A DNA stretch of 64,000 bases from Psychrobacter coccoides (GTDB lineage Bacteria > Pseudomonadota > Gammaproteobacteria > Pseudomonadales > Moraxellaceae): the NCBI RefSeq assembly GCF_017498085.1, contig NZ_JAGBKM010000005.1, forward strand, positions 90,699-154,698. The letters are read 5' to 3'. Below are positions 1 through 8,128 of this stretch, in pieces. Position 1 is the stretch's first letter. The number at the start of each line of letters is the position of its first letter. The notes under the pieces are model-generated. The model was not told the origin of the DNA. It ran no database searches and saw only the letters and a program-made list of their open reading frames with translations. Made by a program: the position numbers and the translations under genes.

Positions 1-394
1 CTTTGGCTCTAGGGTGATGCAAAAATATAATGGCGGCGTTTTCATCGATGTCATGCGGGCTGTCTTTGACACTGACTAGAGCAGGAGGGAGCTGATACTC
101 TTGTGTTTGCAGATCTATCAAGATACTGTTGGAGCGTGAGTAGTCTTGTAGGACATAAAAGGTCAGTGTCTGATCCTCTGCATCCAATACAGGCAGCTCA
201 CCCAATAGCTTGGCTTTGACCGCTACGTTGAGTGTCTGCCCTGAGACCTTCCGGTACAACTGATTGATAGGCGTGCTGCTATAAGAAGGTGGCACTGACG
301 GATTGGTCGTGGTCGTTTTTTTAGCATCAGAAATCACTGATGTCTTAAGTTTGCGCTTTTTTTGAAGTTTGTTTTTTAATAGATTGGGTATCAT
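1..394 (-). CDS. plsB: PlsB-like glycerol-3-phosphate acyltransferase, N-terminal part (cut by window edge)
   Basis: The reading frame runs leftward from an ATG at 394 and is open to the window edge, giving 131 residues of an N-terminus. After a basic, Lys/Thr-rich leader come a segment with NQLYRKVSGQTLNVAVKAKL, then TFYVLQDYSRSNSILIDLQ and AAIIFLHHPR. These line up from memory with the start of E. coli PlsB (YYKLLNLPLSILVKSK, YVLPYNSKADLLTLR, YVFIHGGPR). PlsB acylates the sn-1 position of glycerol-3-phosphate at the inner membrane, the first step of phospholipid synthesis. The catalytic HX4D region lies outside the window, so the assignment rests on the N-terminal domain only. Confidence 0.65.
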   Translation of the reverse strand, partial: MIPNLLKNKLQKKRKLKTSVISDAKKTTTTNPSVPPSYSSTPINQLYRKVSGQTLNVAVKAKLLGELPVLDAEDQTLTFYVLQDYSRSNSILIDLQTQEYQLPPALVSVKDSPHDIDENAAIIFLHHPRAK

Positions 395-524
395 AATAAA
401 GAGTCATGCTATATTTATGTAATGTCCTTATAATGCCATAAAAGCACGTAAAGCGATATATGGTGTCTGTATCTCTGCTAGATTATAGAGCCTATATTTT
501 TTACTTATCTGACCGTGAGGATTT

Positions 525-1013
525 ATGACGCCTGCGATTAATATTGCCAAACAGTGCCGACTTGATTACCAGCTGCATGAATACACGCACGATAGCAATG
601 CGGCTTCTTTTGGGCTCGAAGCCGCTGATAAGCTGGGGGTTACACCAGCGCAAGTCTTTAAAACCTTGGTCGTAGAGACGGATACTGGCAAACTTGCCGT
701 AGCGGTTTTACCTGTCGATAAAACACTCAATCTAAAAAAAATGGCCAAAGCACTATCTGCCAATCCCCAACTGTCTTGTAAAAAAGTACATATGGCAGAT
801 CCCAAAAAAGTCGAGCGCAGCACAGGTTACGTACTGGGCGGTGTCAGTCCGTTGGGACAAAAAAAGCAGTTAACGACCGTAATCGACAGCTTGGCCCAGG
901 CGCAGCAGCGCATCTATGTCAGTGCTGGACGCCGTGGACTAGAGATTGAGCTGCCTGTGAGTGCACTGGCAGAAACCTTGAAGGCTGGTTTTGCAGATAT
1001 TGTCGATGGCTGA
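525..1013 (+). CDS. ybaK: Cys-tRNA(Pro)/Cys-tRNA(Cys) deacylase YbaK
   Basis: This 162-residue protein is a full-length member of the YbaK/EbsC family, which hydrolyses Cys-tRNA(Pro) made in error by prolyl-tRNA synthetase. The family's key lysine is present at residue 46 in AQVFKTLVVE, the position known for the Haemophilus enzyme. The GRRGLEIEL segment near the C-terminus is also typical. A GTGAGG ribosome binding site lies just before the ATG. The gene diverges from the plsB-like gene, so the 130 bp between them probably holds both promoters. Confidence 0.92.
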   Translation: MTPAINIAKQCRLDYQLHEYTHDSNAASFGLEAADKLGVTPAQVFKTLVVETDTGKLAVAVLPVDKTLNLKKMAKALSANPQLSCKKVHMADPKKVERSTGYVLGGVSPLGQKKQLTTVIDSLAQAQQRIYVSAGRRGLEIELPVSALAETLKAGFADIVDG

Positions 1014-1084
1014 GTCTATACTAAGCGTGTGTTTTTATTTTCGTTATTCACCTCTTATTTTATCGATAACAAAAGGATGTCCAA

Positions 1085-1483
1085 ATGCCGCATTTAACCA
1101 TTCAAGCCACCCCAAATGTCAGTATCGCTCATGAAGAGTCCTTGCTCAAAGCTGTCAACAAAGCGCTGTGGGAGACTGGTCATTTTGGTAAGCCGACAGA
1201 TATTAAATCACGTATCTTGCCAATAGATACTTTTTTGGTCGGTGTTGAGGATGATGAGCAAGAATATGGCTTTATTTATGCACATCTAAAGCTTATGACA
1301 GGACGAGACATGATGGCTCGTAGCCAATTGGCTGAGCTGCTGGTAGCCACGATAGAGGCGGCGTTGGCTGAAGAGCAGTCAGGACGTGCTGCACTACAAG
1401 TATGTGCTGAAGTTGAAGAGATTAGCGCCGCTTACAAAAAGAAAATGCTTGATATACCAAGCTCAGAGCAAGAACAAGAGTAA
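1085..1483 (+). CDS. 5-carboxymethyl-2-hydroxymuconate Delta-isomerase family protein
   Basis: The 132-residue product begins MPHLTIQATPNV. The proline after the initiator Met is the catalytic base of the tautomerase superfamily once Met is removed. Length and the motifs FLVGVEDDEQEYGFIYAHLKL and SQLAELL fit the CHMI (HpaF) family, which isomerises a homoprotocatechuate catabolite. No other hpa gene is nearby, so its real substrate here is uncertain. It follows ybaK by 71 bp on the same strand and has its own AAGGATG ribosome binding site, so the two could be co-transcribed. Confidence 0.8.
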   Translation: MPHLTIQATPNVSIAHEESLLKAVNKALWETGHFGKPTDIKSRILPIDTFLVGVEDDEQEYGFIYAHLKLMTGRDMMARSQLAELLVATIEAALAEEQSGRAALQVCAEVEEISAAYKKKMLDIPSSEQEQE

Positions 1484-1551
1484 CGGCTTGCTACACTACA
1501 TATAGTCAAGGAATTTTAAAATCGCTACTGGCCGGCAAATCTTGATCACAT

Positions 1552-1588
1552 AAAAACACCCCATAAGCTGTATCCAACTTATGGGGTG
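1552..1588 (-). terminator. Rho-independent terminator of the acyl-CoA dehydrogenase gene
   Basis: A perfect 11-bp stem (1557-1567 with 1578-1588, 10-nt loop) is followed by five T on the minus strand. It lies 40 bp after the fadE-like stop codon and may also stop the converging + strand transcript. Confidence 0.8.
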
Positions 1589-1628
1589 TGGCTGACACTA
1601 AGTGCTTTGTATTTTTACCTTGCCTAAA

Positions 1629-3449
1629 TCAGTCTAAAAAAGCAAAGCTATCAATAGGCATGTCCATCATGCTTTCGCTTGGAGCGACCATTGCTTCAGC
1701 ATGGCCCGAGGTGCGTGGCAACAGTTTATCAAAGTAAAACTCAGCGGTCTGAATTTTGGCTTCATAAAACTCTGGTGACTCTACGCCGCCTTTTTCTAGC
1801 TTCTTGTGTGCGACTGCAGCCATACGTGCCCAGTGGTATCCCATCATGATATAACCTGAGTACATCAAGAAGTCATCTGAAGCTGCTGAGATGATTTCAC
1901 GGTCTTTACGTGCCATCAACATCAGGCGTACTGTCAATGTATTCCACTCAGCGCATAGTTTGGTGAGTGCCCAGACAAATTTACGCATTTCTTTATCAAG
2001 CGCATACTCACCGCACCATTTCATGATGCTTGATGTATAGTCGCGGATGATCTTGCCTTTAGACTGTAAGATAACCTTACGACCCAATAAATCCAGCGCT
2101 TGAATACCAGTCGTCCCTTCGTACATGGTGGCGATACGAGCATCACGAGCGATCAGCTCCATGCCCCACTCTTTGATATAGCCGTGGCCACCGTAGACCT
2201 GCTGGCCGTGCTTAGCTGCTTCGATACCTATCTCAGTCAAAAAACCTTTGAGGATAGGGGTATAAAACCCAAGTTTGTCATCCCATTTTTCAAACGCTTC
2301 ATCATCACCCTTGGCGATACCTTGGGACATTTTGTCCGCATAGCGCGCTGCGTGATAAATCATCGAACGCCCGCCTTCTGCAAAGGCTTTTTGTGTCAAT
2401 AACATACGACGTACGTCAGCGTGATGAATAATAGCATCAGCTACTTTTTCAGGGTCTTTGGTGCCTGATAGCGCACGCATAGAACGGCGCTCTTTGGCAT
2501 AGGGCAGGGCATTTTGGAACGCCAACTCAGTGTGAGCCAAGCCCTGAATACCTGTACCGAGACGGGCGGTATTCATAAAGGTAAACATTGCTTTTAGACC
2601 ACGGTTTGGTTCACCAATCAAGTAAGCAGTGGCTTCATCAAAGTTTAGGACACATGTCGATGATGAGCTGATGCCCATTTTGTGTTCGATAGAACCACAG
2701 CTGACCCCATTACGTTCGCCAACTTCACCTTCTGCGTTAGGTAAAAACTTTGGTACGATAAATAGTGAGATACCACGCGTGCCCCCTGGTGCGTCAGGTA
2801 GACGAGCAAGCACGATATGAATGATGTTTTCTGTTAAGTCATGCTCACCACTTGAGATAAAGATTTTGGTACCACTAAGCTTATAACTGCCGTCCTCTTG
2901 AGGAATGGCTTTTGATTTAACCTGACCCAGATCCGTACCACACTGCGGCTCGGTGAGACACATGGTACCGGACCAAGAGCCTTCGACCAGCTTATGCAGG
3001 TAGGTTTCTTTTTGTTCCTCAGTGCCGTATTGCATCATGGTGTTGATACACCCTGTCGATAGGCCAGGATACATTGACCAAGGCCAGTTGGCTGTGCCGA
3101 TGATCTCAGCCTTGATTAGGTTGAGCGACATGGGCAGGTTCATTCCACCATACTCTTCAGGGTAGGAGATGCCTTGCCAGCCACCTTCTACAAACTGCTC
3201 ATACGCTTCCTTAAAGCCTTTCGGGGTAGTAACCACGCCATCTTCAAAATGACAGCCTTCTTCATCAGCAGGTTGATAAATAGGCGCTAAAACGTTTTCT
3301 GCAAAGTCAGCCATGCCCTGTAAGATCATATCGATCGTTTCGGGGTCGGCGTTTTCACCATTGTCTAAGTCTTTATAGTGACTTTGATAGTCAAACACAT
3401 CATTTATTAAAAATTTTATATCACGTAAAGGGGCTTTGTAAGTTAACAT
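1629..3449 (-). CDS. Acyl-CoA dehydrogenase (FadE-type, ~600-residue class)
   Basis: This 606-residue flavoprotein oxidises acyl-CoA to trans-2-enoyl-CoA in beta-oxidation. Beyond the usual three acyl-CoA dehydrogenase domains it has the extra N-terminal segment (MLTYKAPLRDIKFLINDVFDY) and C-terminal domain of the long bacterial class. Visible landmarks are MCLTEPQCGTDLG (flavin/substrate contact, about residue 165), the GGHGYIKEWG segment, and the probable catalytic glutamate in MYEGTTGIQALDL. The start is supported by AAGAGAAC eight bases upstream. It is a monocistronic unit ended by the terminator at 1552-1588. Chain-length preference cannot be read from the sequence. Confidence 0.9.
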   Translation of the reverse strand: MLTYKAPLRDIKFLINDVFDYQSHYKDLDNGENADPETIDMILQGMADFAENVLAPIYQPADEEGCHFEDGVVTTPKGFKEAYEQFVEGGWQGISYPEEYGGMNLPMSLNLIKAEIIGTANWPWSMYPGLSTGCINTMMQYGTEEQKETYLHKLVEGSWSGTMCLTEPQCGTDLGQVKSKAIPQEDGSYKLSGTKIFISSGEHDLTENIIHIVLARLPDAPGGTRGISLFIVPKFLPNAEGEVGERNGVSCGSIEHKMGISSSSTCVLNFDEATAYLIGEPNRGLKAMFTFMNTARLGTGIQGLAHTELAFQNALPYAKERRSMRALSGTKDPEKVADAIIHHADVRRMLLTQKAFAEGGRSMIYHAARYADKMSQGIAKGDDEAFEKWDDKLGFYTPILKGFLTEIGIEAAKHGQQVYGGHGYIKEWGMELIARDARIATMYEGTTGIQALDLLGRKVILQSKGKIIRDYTSSIMKWCGEYALDKEMRKFVWALTKLCAEWNTLTVRLMLMARKDREIISAASDDFLMYSGYIMMGYHWARMAAVAHKKLEKGGVESPEFYEAKIQTAEFYFDKLLPRTSGHAEAMVAPSESMMDMPIDSFAFLD

Positions 3450-3829
3450 AGTTGTTCTCTTTAATTGATTTGTATTGCTTGTTTAGAGGCCAGAGTTTAT
3501 GCAGTACTGGGATAGTAAGCACGACAGCTTAAGGGGTGTTATCAATTGAAGCTGTTTAACACTGTTTATCCATCTAATCGTATCATTTAGCACTACTTAA
3601 TTAACAGGGTAGGTATATAAGTATATTCTTAGTATAGTGCTTATATACAGACAAATACACTCTTCATAAATAAAATTCATGACTTGATTGTTAATTTATT
3701 ACTTATAATTATTAATGACAAGTCGATTCAATGACTATACGGCCTACAAATGATGATTTATTTTACGCCGATGAAGCGTTATGGCTTTATCGAGATGTCT
3801 CTTAGAGCCAAGCCAAAGGATAACCAAGG
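3450..3829. promoter_or_regulatory. Divergent promoter region with a 9-bp dyad
   Basis: This AT-rich 380-bp gap separates the acyl-CoA dehydrogenase from the divergent FUSC-like gene. It contains an inverted repeat, GTATATAAG (3613-3621) and CTTATATAC (3640-3648), 18 bp apart, which could be an operator for a dimeric regulator. No open frame of note is seen. The regulatory role is inferred. Confidence 0.4.
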
Positions 3830-4909
3830 GTGCTGAATTATATAAAGCATTTGATTGATGGTGAGCTGAATCACCTATTGACGGTCAATAAAAGCCGCCG
3901 GCCCTGGCATCTGCCTATCGTGGCAGCGGTTGCTATCAGCTTTCCGGTGTTTGTCGGTGCTTATTTTGATGCGCTCTCTGCTGGCATCAAAGCCTCACTA
4001 GGTGCGATGGTGATTTTAAACTTGCCTTTGGTTGGCTCATTGCCTTATCGATTGGTGACCGTGATGGCATGGGGGTTTGCGATGATCCTATGCTTTGCGC
4101 TAGGCCTGATCGCTCAGCAAGTCCCTAGCATTCGGTTGCCAGTATTTGCATTGATGGCATTTGGGGTGATTGTATTTGGTCGTTATTATCGGCAGCCGCC
4201 GCCTGCTGGGCTATTTATAATGATGGCAGGGGCTATTGCGTTATTTATGCCTGTGGCGCTGGATCAGGTGCTGTCATCGATAGGTATTGTGATGCTAGGC
4301 AGTGTGTTTGCGATAGTGATGGCGCTGCTATATACGCTGCTTTTGGCAGTAACCCGTCCCTCCAGCGTTACGCCGAGCTATCACTATCAACCTGAAACCA
4401 TCACAGAGAGTGTCATCGTCGCTGGGTTTGTCAGCTTGGCTTTGTTGGTTGCTATGCTGCTACAGATGCCTTACCCGTACTGGGCGGCGGTCAGTTGCTT
4501 TATTATCATTCAAGGGATGCAGATGCGGACGATTTGGATCAAGCAGCTGCATCGTCTGCTGGGTACTTTGATCGGGATGGGACTGGCCGGCTGGATGATG
4601 TCTTGGCATCTATCGATGTGGCAGGTGGCGTTATCGATATTGGTATTGATGCTGTGTATTGAGGCCTTGGTCGATCGCCATTATGGATTGGCGGTTATAT
4701 TTATCACGCCATTAACGATATTTATTGCCGAGTATGGCAGTACGGTGATGCCTACCCAGATTGGGGCGCAGGAGATCATTCGTGTACGTATGCTCGACAC
4801 GACTATCGGCTGTTTGGTCGGTCTGAGCGGCGGGCTAGTGATGCATTCTGCGACCTTGCGTGCGCCACTACAGCGGTTTGAACAATGGCTGCTTGTCCGC
4901 CTGAGTTAG
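3830..4909 (+). CDS. FUSC-like integral membrane protein
   Basis: The 359-residue product is hydrophobic throughout, with roughly ten predicted membrane segments in two blocks (about residues 30-155 and 200-330). A polar linker at about 160-200 separates the blocks. This two-block pattern and motifs such as PYWAAVSCFIIIQGMQMRT and LHRLLGTLIGMGLAG match the FUSC / aromatic acid exporter (AaeB-like) fold, but it lacks the large cytoplasmic domain of full AaeB proteins. It starts at GTG with AAAGGA nine bases upstream. It converges on aroE with only 27 bp between stops and no visible terminator. The substrate is unknown. Confidence 0.72.
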   Translation: MLNYIKHLIDGELNHLLTVNKSRRPWHLPIVAAVAISFPVFVGAYFDALSAGIKASLGAMVILNLPLVGSLPYRLVTVMAWGFAMILCFALGLIAQQVPSIRLPVFALMAFGVIVFGRYYRQPPPAGLFIMMAGAIALFMPVALDQVLSSIGIVMLGSVFAIVMALLYTLLLAVTRPSSVTPSYHYQPETITESVIVAGFVSLALLVAMLLQMPYPYWAAVSCFIIIQGMQMRTIWIKQLHRLLGTLIGMGLAGWMMSWHLSMWQVALSILVLMLCIEALVDRHYGLAVIFITPLTIFIAEYGSTVMPTQIGAQEIIRVRMLDTTIGCLVGLSGGLVMHSATLRAPLQRFEQWLLVRLS

Positions 4910-4936
4910 CTTAATAAGTCAATGCAATGAGTTGAC

Positions 4937-5800
4937 TCAAGGTTTTTGTTGTAACGCCTCGGTCGCTTGTGCGACGTCGATAGTGTAACCCGTCCAACGC
5001 TCAAAGCTTAATGCCGCTTGGCCAATCAGCATACCATAACCATCTGAGATCTGTGCTGTACGTGCCTTGAAATGCTGCAAAAATGGCAGCGTGCGTCCGT
5101 ACATCATGTCATAGGCATACTGGCAGTTTAGGTCCTCAGCCAGTGGTAAGGTATCGCCTGACAGCCCGATAGAGGTGGCATTGATAATCAGATCGTACTG
5201 CCCTGTCAGGTCGTGCATTGAGCAGGTCTGAATGTCATGTGCGCCAATGTGTGGACTGGCAGCGCTTAACTCTGTCACCAAGGTTTGCGCTTTGCTTAAG
5301 GTTCGATTGGCAATGGTTAATTGCTGTACCCCTGCTTCAATCAAGGGCAAGACTGCACCACGGGCCGCACCGCCTGCCCCAATGATGGCTACCCGAGCCT
5401 GCTTCAGTGGCCAGCCTAAGCTGACGATATGATTGACTAAGCCTTGACCGTCGGTGTTGTCACCGTATAGCGCTTCGGTCATCGGTACGCCACGCTCGAG
5501 TAGCGCTTTATTTAATAGCAGGGTGTTGACGGCACCAGCGACTTTGGCGTGCTCAGACAAGCCGCCACGAGCGACACAGCAGTCATAAGCCACTTGTTTG
5601 AATGGTACAGTCACATTAGCGCCCACACCGCCGCCGTGAAAGAAAGCCTCAACCACTGAGGTAAAGCTGTCACTATCGTCTGGACAGTACTGACGCTCAT
5701 AGTGAATATCAAGACCTACTTGCGTCGCAAACACTTGATGAATCTCAGGAGATTTGCTGTGAGCAATCGGATTGCCAATAACGATAAAGTGCTGGGTCAT
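4937..5800 (-). CDS. aroE: Shikimate dehydrogenase AroE
   Basis: AroE reduces 3-dehydroshikimate to shikimate with NADPH in the aromatic amino acid pathway. The 287-residue protein shows NPIAHSKSPEIH (shikimate binding), GANVTVPFK with the catalytic lysine, DNTDGQG with the catalytic aspartate, the NADP-binding GAGGAARGAV loop, NATSIGL, and the C-terminal DGYGMLIGQAALSFERWTG. The frame is open 11 codons further upstream, but the ATG at 5800 begins the family's usual N-terminus and has GGAG seven bases before it, so I take that start. Confidence 0.95.
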   Translation of the reverse strand: MTQHFIVIGNPIAHSKSPEIHQVFATQVGLDIHYERQYCPDDSDSFTSVVEAFFHGGGVGANVTVPFKQVAYDCCVARGGLSEHAKVAGAVNTLLLNKALLERGVPMTEALYGDNTDGQGLVNHIVSLGWPLKQARVAIIGAGGAARGAVLPLIEAGVQQLTIANRTLSKAQTLVTELSAASPHIGAHDIQTCSMHDLTGQYDLIINATSIGLSGDTLPLAEDLNCQYAYDMMYGRTLPFLQHFKARTAQISDGYGMLIGQAALSFERWTGYTIDVAQATEALQQKP

Positions 5801-6245
5801 AATTACTCCATTGACGATAACGACTAAAACCACGATAGGGATGACAGAAAGAAAGGGTAGGGAAAACCAACCAAAACTTACTTATAATAGGGGATAATAA
5901 GGTCTTTAACAAATTTATGCTTTTGACGTCTCTTACGTGTAACCTAAGGGCTAGTCAAGCGCTGGGCAGTTGGGTACACTGTGGTTTTGGCTATATCATA
6001 AAGCAGTTGGTATGGGTGTCTTTTGTTTGCGCTTTTAGCTGCTATCAGAACAAAGCCACCATACATCCTAGTTAATCATCCTGAGCAGTGCAAGGTTTGG
6101 CATTGGCGCAATTATTGCAACATCTGTTTATATGACCCAGTGGTAGAGCGATCGCCTACATAGACTACTTTGTTAGCCTGCACATACGCTTGAGTTTGGT
6201 TGCTGATTAGGGCAACCGTCAACAGAACGCCAAGACCCTAAAAAT
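5801..6245. other. Intergenic region, aroE to lipoprotein gene
   Basis: About 440 bp without a convincing gene. It should hold the divergent promoters of aroE and the lipoprotein gene. A short TATAAT-like stretch lies near 5884, but no clear operator, terminator or repeat was found. Confidence 0.4.
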
Positions 6246-6923
6246 ATGAGTGAATTGCCCATGTGGAATAATACCCTACAGACCTTTGTGATCAGTATAA
6301 TGACAGCAGTTGGCTTGTCATTGAGTGCTTGTAATGGTGCCCAACAAGATATCGAGCCTGATACCAGTAGTGACGACACTACTGCAACGGAGACTGTACA
6401 ATCAAGTCCGACGCCAGAGCAGGATATGGATGGCGCCACTGTGGCGCAGAGCTCGCCTGTCAAATACGATGTGGCTTCTTGGGACAGTAGTAGCGAGAGG
6501 TCTGTGAGCATCAATGAGCTTGATAAGATTCAAGCGGTTTATGGCAAAGTGGTGAACAGTGATGAAAATAGCTTGGACTATGCCAGCAACCCTGCTACCA
6601 AGTATCGCTTTATGGATACGGATGCGCCTTATTTGGACTTAATTGATTCTGAAAAATACCTTGAGCTTGGGTGGTACTATGCCAACCCTACGGACTCTGA
6701 TGCAGAAAAAGCACTGAGCAAAGCCCACGCTAAAAAGTCTCATCAGCTTGCCCAGCAGCTCATGGGTGCTGACGGTGCTAAAGTGGTCACTGAGATGCTC
6801 AATGGTCAAATCATCAAAAACAAAACCATCGGCGGCCAAAAAATAGAATTGGCCAAATGTGAGTTTTATAGCTGTATGCTGGTGTTTAATAAATCAGGTG
6901 AGCAGCAAGTGGACGCCAGCTGA
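6246..6923 (+). CDS. Hypothetical lipoprotein
   Basis: The N-terminus is a hydrophobic signal segment ending in the lipobox LSAC (Cys at about residue 29), followed by an Asp/Ser/Thr-rich linker (about 33-75) and a globular domain of some 130 residues. It should be acylated and anchored to a membrane facing the periplasm. I do not recognise the domain. Two cysteines near the end (KCEFYSCML) could form a disulfide. The ATG at 6261 is an alternative start with GAGTGA upstream. pabC begins one base after its stop codon, so the two are translationally close and probably one operon. Confidence 0.75.
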   Translation: MSELPMWNNTLQTFVISIMTAVGLSLSACNGAQQDIEPDTSSDDTTATETVQSSPTPEQDMDGATVAQSSPVKYDVASWDSSSERSVSINELDKIQAVYGKVVNSDENSLDYASNPATKYRFMDTDAPYLDLIDSEKYLELGWYYANPTDSDAEKALSKAHAKKSHQLAQQLMGADGAKVVTEMLNGQIIKNKTIGGQKIELAKCEFYSCMLVFNKSGEQQVDAS

Positions 6924-6924
6924 T

Positions 6925-7836
6925 ATGACCGCAGCGGCGAGCACTTGGCAGCGACTACATCCTCATACGCTAGAGCAAACAGCGCTCACGCCTGACAACC
7001 GTGGTCTGGCTTATGGTGACGGGTTTTTTAGTACCCTGGGTGTCATTGAGGGGATGATAGTGTGGCAAGACTATCACTATCAGCGCCTGATCTCGCACGC
7101 CGCAGCCCTGCAGTTAGCGCTTGATAGCCAAGCCCTCATGGCAACGCTACAAGCATGTGCTCAGCAGCTCGAGCAAGGCATGATGAAGGTGGTCGTCACT
7201 CGAGCAGTGCAGCCTGTACGAGGTTATGGCTTTACGCCTGGTGCGGCAGGCAGCGCCTCTGAAGTCTGGCTCAAATCAGTCGCCATGCCCATCGATACGG
7301 TGAACAAATTACTTCTGCCAGATGGGCGCACTCTCTTGATGCAGCCTGCGATGACAGTCAGTTGTTTGCAGGCGCAGCTGGCTTGTTTGCCGCCACCTTT
7401 GTCTGGGCTAAAAAGTCTCAATCGCCTCGATAGTGTACTCGCCAGTGGTGAGCTACAAGCGCTGAAAGTCACCGAGCCAAATATCGGCGAAGGGCTGGTG
7501 CGGGATATGAGTGGTAGCTGGGTCGAGGGCACGATGAGCAATGTGTTTTATCAGCTATCATCACGGTCTGCTGCAGGTGAGACGCAAACCGATAGCGAGT
7601 ATCTGCTGTCAGGGCAGTGGTATACACCACCGTTGACAAGCTCTGGTGTCGCTGGGGTGATGCGTCAAGTCATCATTGATGCACTTGCTAATACAGATCG
7701 ACCAGTAGTCATGCGTTCATTACATGATGAGGATTTGCCCAATTTAACCCAGATGTTTTTTTGTAATGCTTTGCGTGGGGTGATGCCCGTATCTGCTCTA
7801 GTTTTGCTGTCTGGGCAGGCAGTTGAGTTTAACTAG
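6925..7836 (+). CDS. pabC: Aminodeoxychorismate lyase PabC
   Basis: PabC is a class IV PLP enzyme that splits 4-amino-4-deoxychorismate into p-aminobenzoate and pyruvate for folate synthesis. The motifs DNRGLAYGDGFFSTL at the start, GLKSLNRLDSVLA with the probable PLP lysine, and EGTMSNVF in the PLP phosphate region are present in the 303-residue protein. The frame extends upstream into the lipoprotein gene, but the ATG at 6925, one base after that gene's stop, gives the normal N-terminus. In related bacteria pabC directly precedes mltG and tmk. Here a DpnI cassette on the opposite strand sits between them. Confidence 0.9.
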   Translation: MTAAASTWQRLHPHTLEQTALTPDNRGLAYGDGFFSTLGVIEGMIVWQDYHYQRLISHAAALQLALDSQALMATLQACAQQLEQGMMKVVVTRAVQPVRGYGFTPGAAGSASEVWLKSVAMPIDTVNKLLLPDGRTLLMQPAMTVSCLQAQLACLPPPLSGLKSLNRLDSVLASGELQALKVTEPNIGEGLVRDMSGSWVEGTMSNVFYQLSSRSAAGETQTDSEYLLSGQWYTPPLTSSGVAGVMRQVIIDALANTDRPVVMRSLHDEDLPNLTQMFFCNALRGVMPVSALVLLSGQAVEFN

Positions 7837-7840
7837 TCGC

Positions 7841-8032
7841 TTATTTCACATCAAAGATATTAAATTTAGTCTCGATTAAATCATCATAATTCAACTCAAT
7901 ATCTTCGTTCCTATATCTCTCTTGTGCTTGCATAATCGCTGAAGAATCGTCCTCAGCTTTTATTTCTATAATAGCGCTCATCGTTTCAACTATTTCTATT
8001 TCATAGGTACTCAAAATTTTATCATTACTCAT
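7841..8032 (-). CDS. dpnD: DpnD/PcfM-like small protein
   Basis: The 63-residue protein (STYEIEIVETMSAIIEIKAEDDS, RYRNEDIELNYDDLIETKF) fits the DpnD/PcfM family, a small acidic domain of unknown function found beside DpnI and on conjugative plasmids. An ATG at 8032 preceded by GAGAGTAAG is preferred to the GTG four codons upstream. It follows the DpnI gene on the same strand with a gap of about 100 bp, reproducing the pneumococcal DpnI-DpnD pairing. Its stop codon is only four bases from the converging pabC stop. Confidence 0.8.
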   Translation of the reverse strand: MSNDKILSTYEIEIVETMSAIIEIKAEDDSSAIMQAQERYRNEDIELNYDDLIETKFNIFDVK

Positions 8033-8128
8033 GCTTACTCTCACTTTTTTACGAATGGTGCTGCTGATCCTAGCAAAAAGACTTTAAAGAAGTGATCGTC
8101 TTTTGTTAACTAAGCTTAGGTAAAGCAG

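Noticed and set aside
6130..6160. tRNA-like D-arm sequence (CAGTGGTAGAGC) before the lipoprotein gene
   Set aside because: No matching acceptor, anticodon or T arm can be found around it, so it is not a tRNA and probably not even a remnant.
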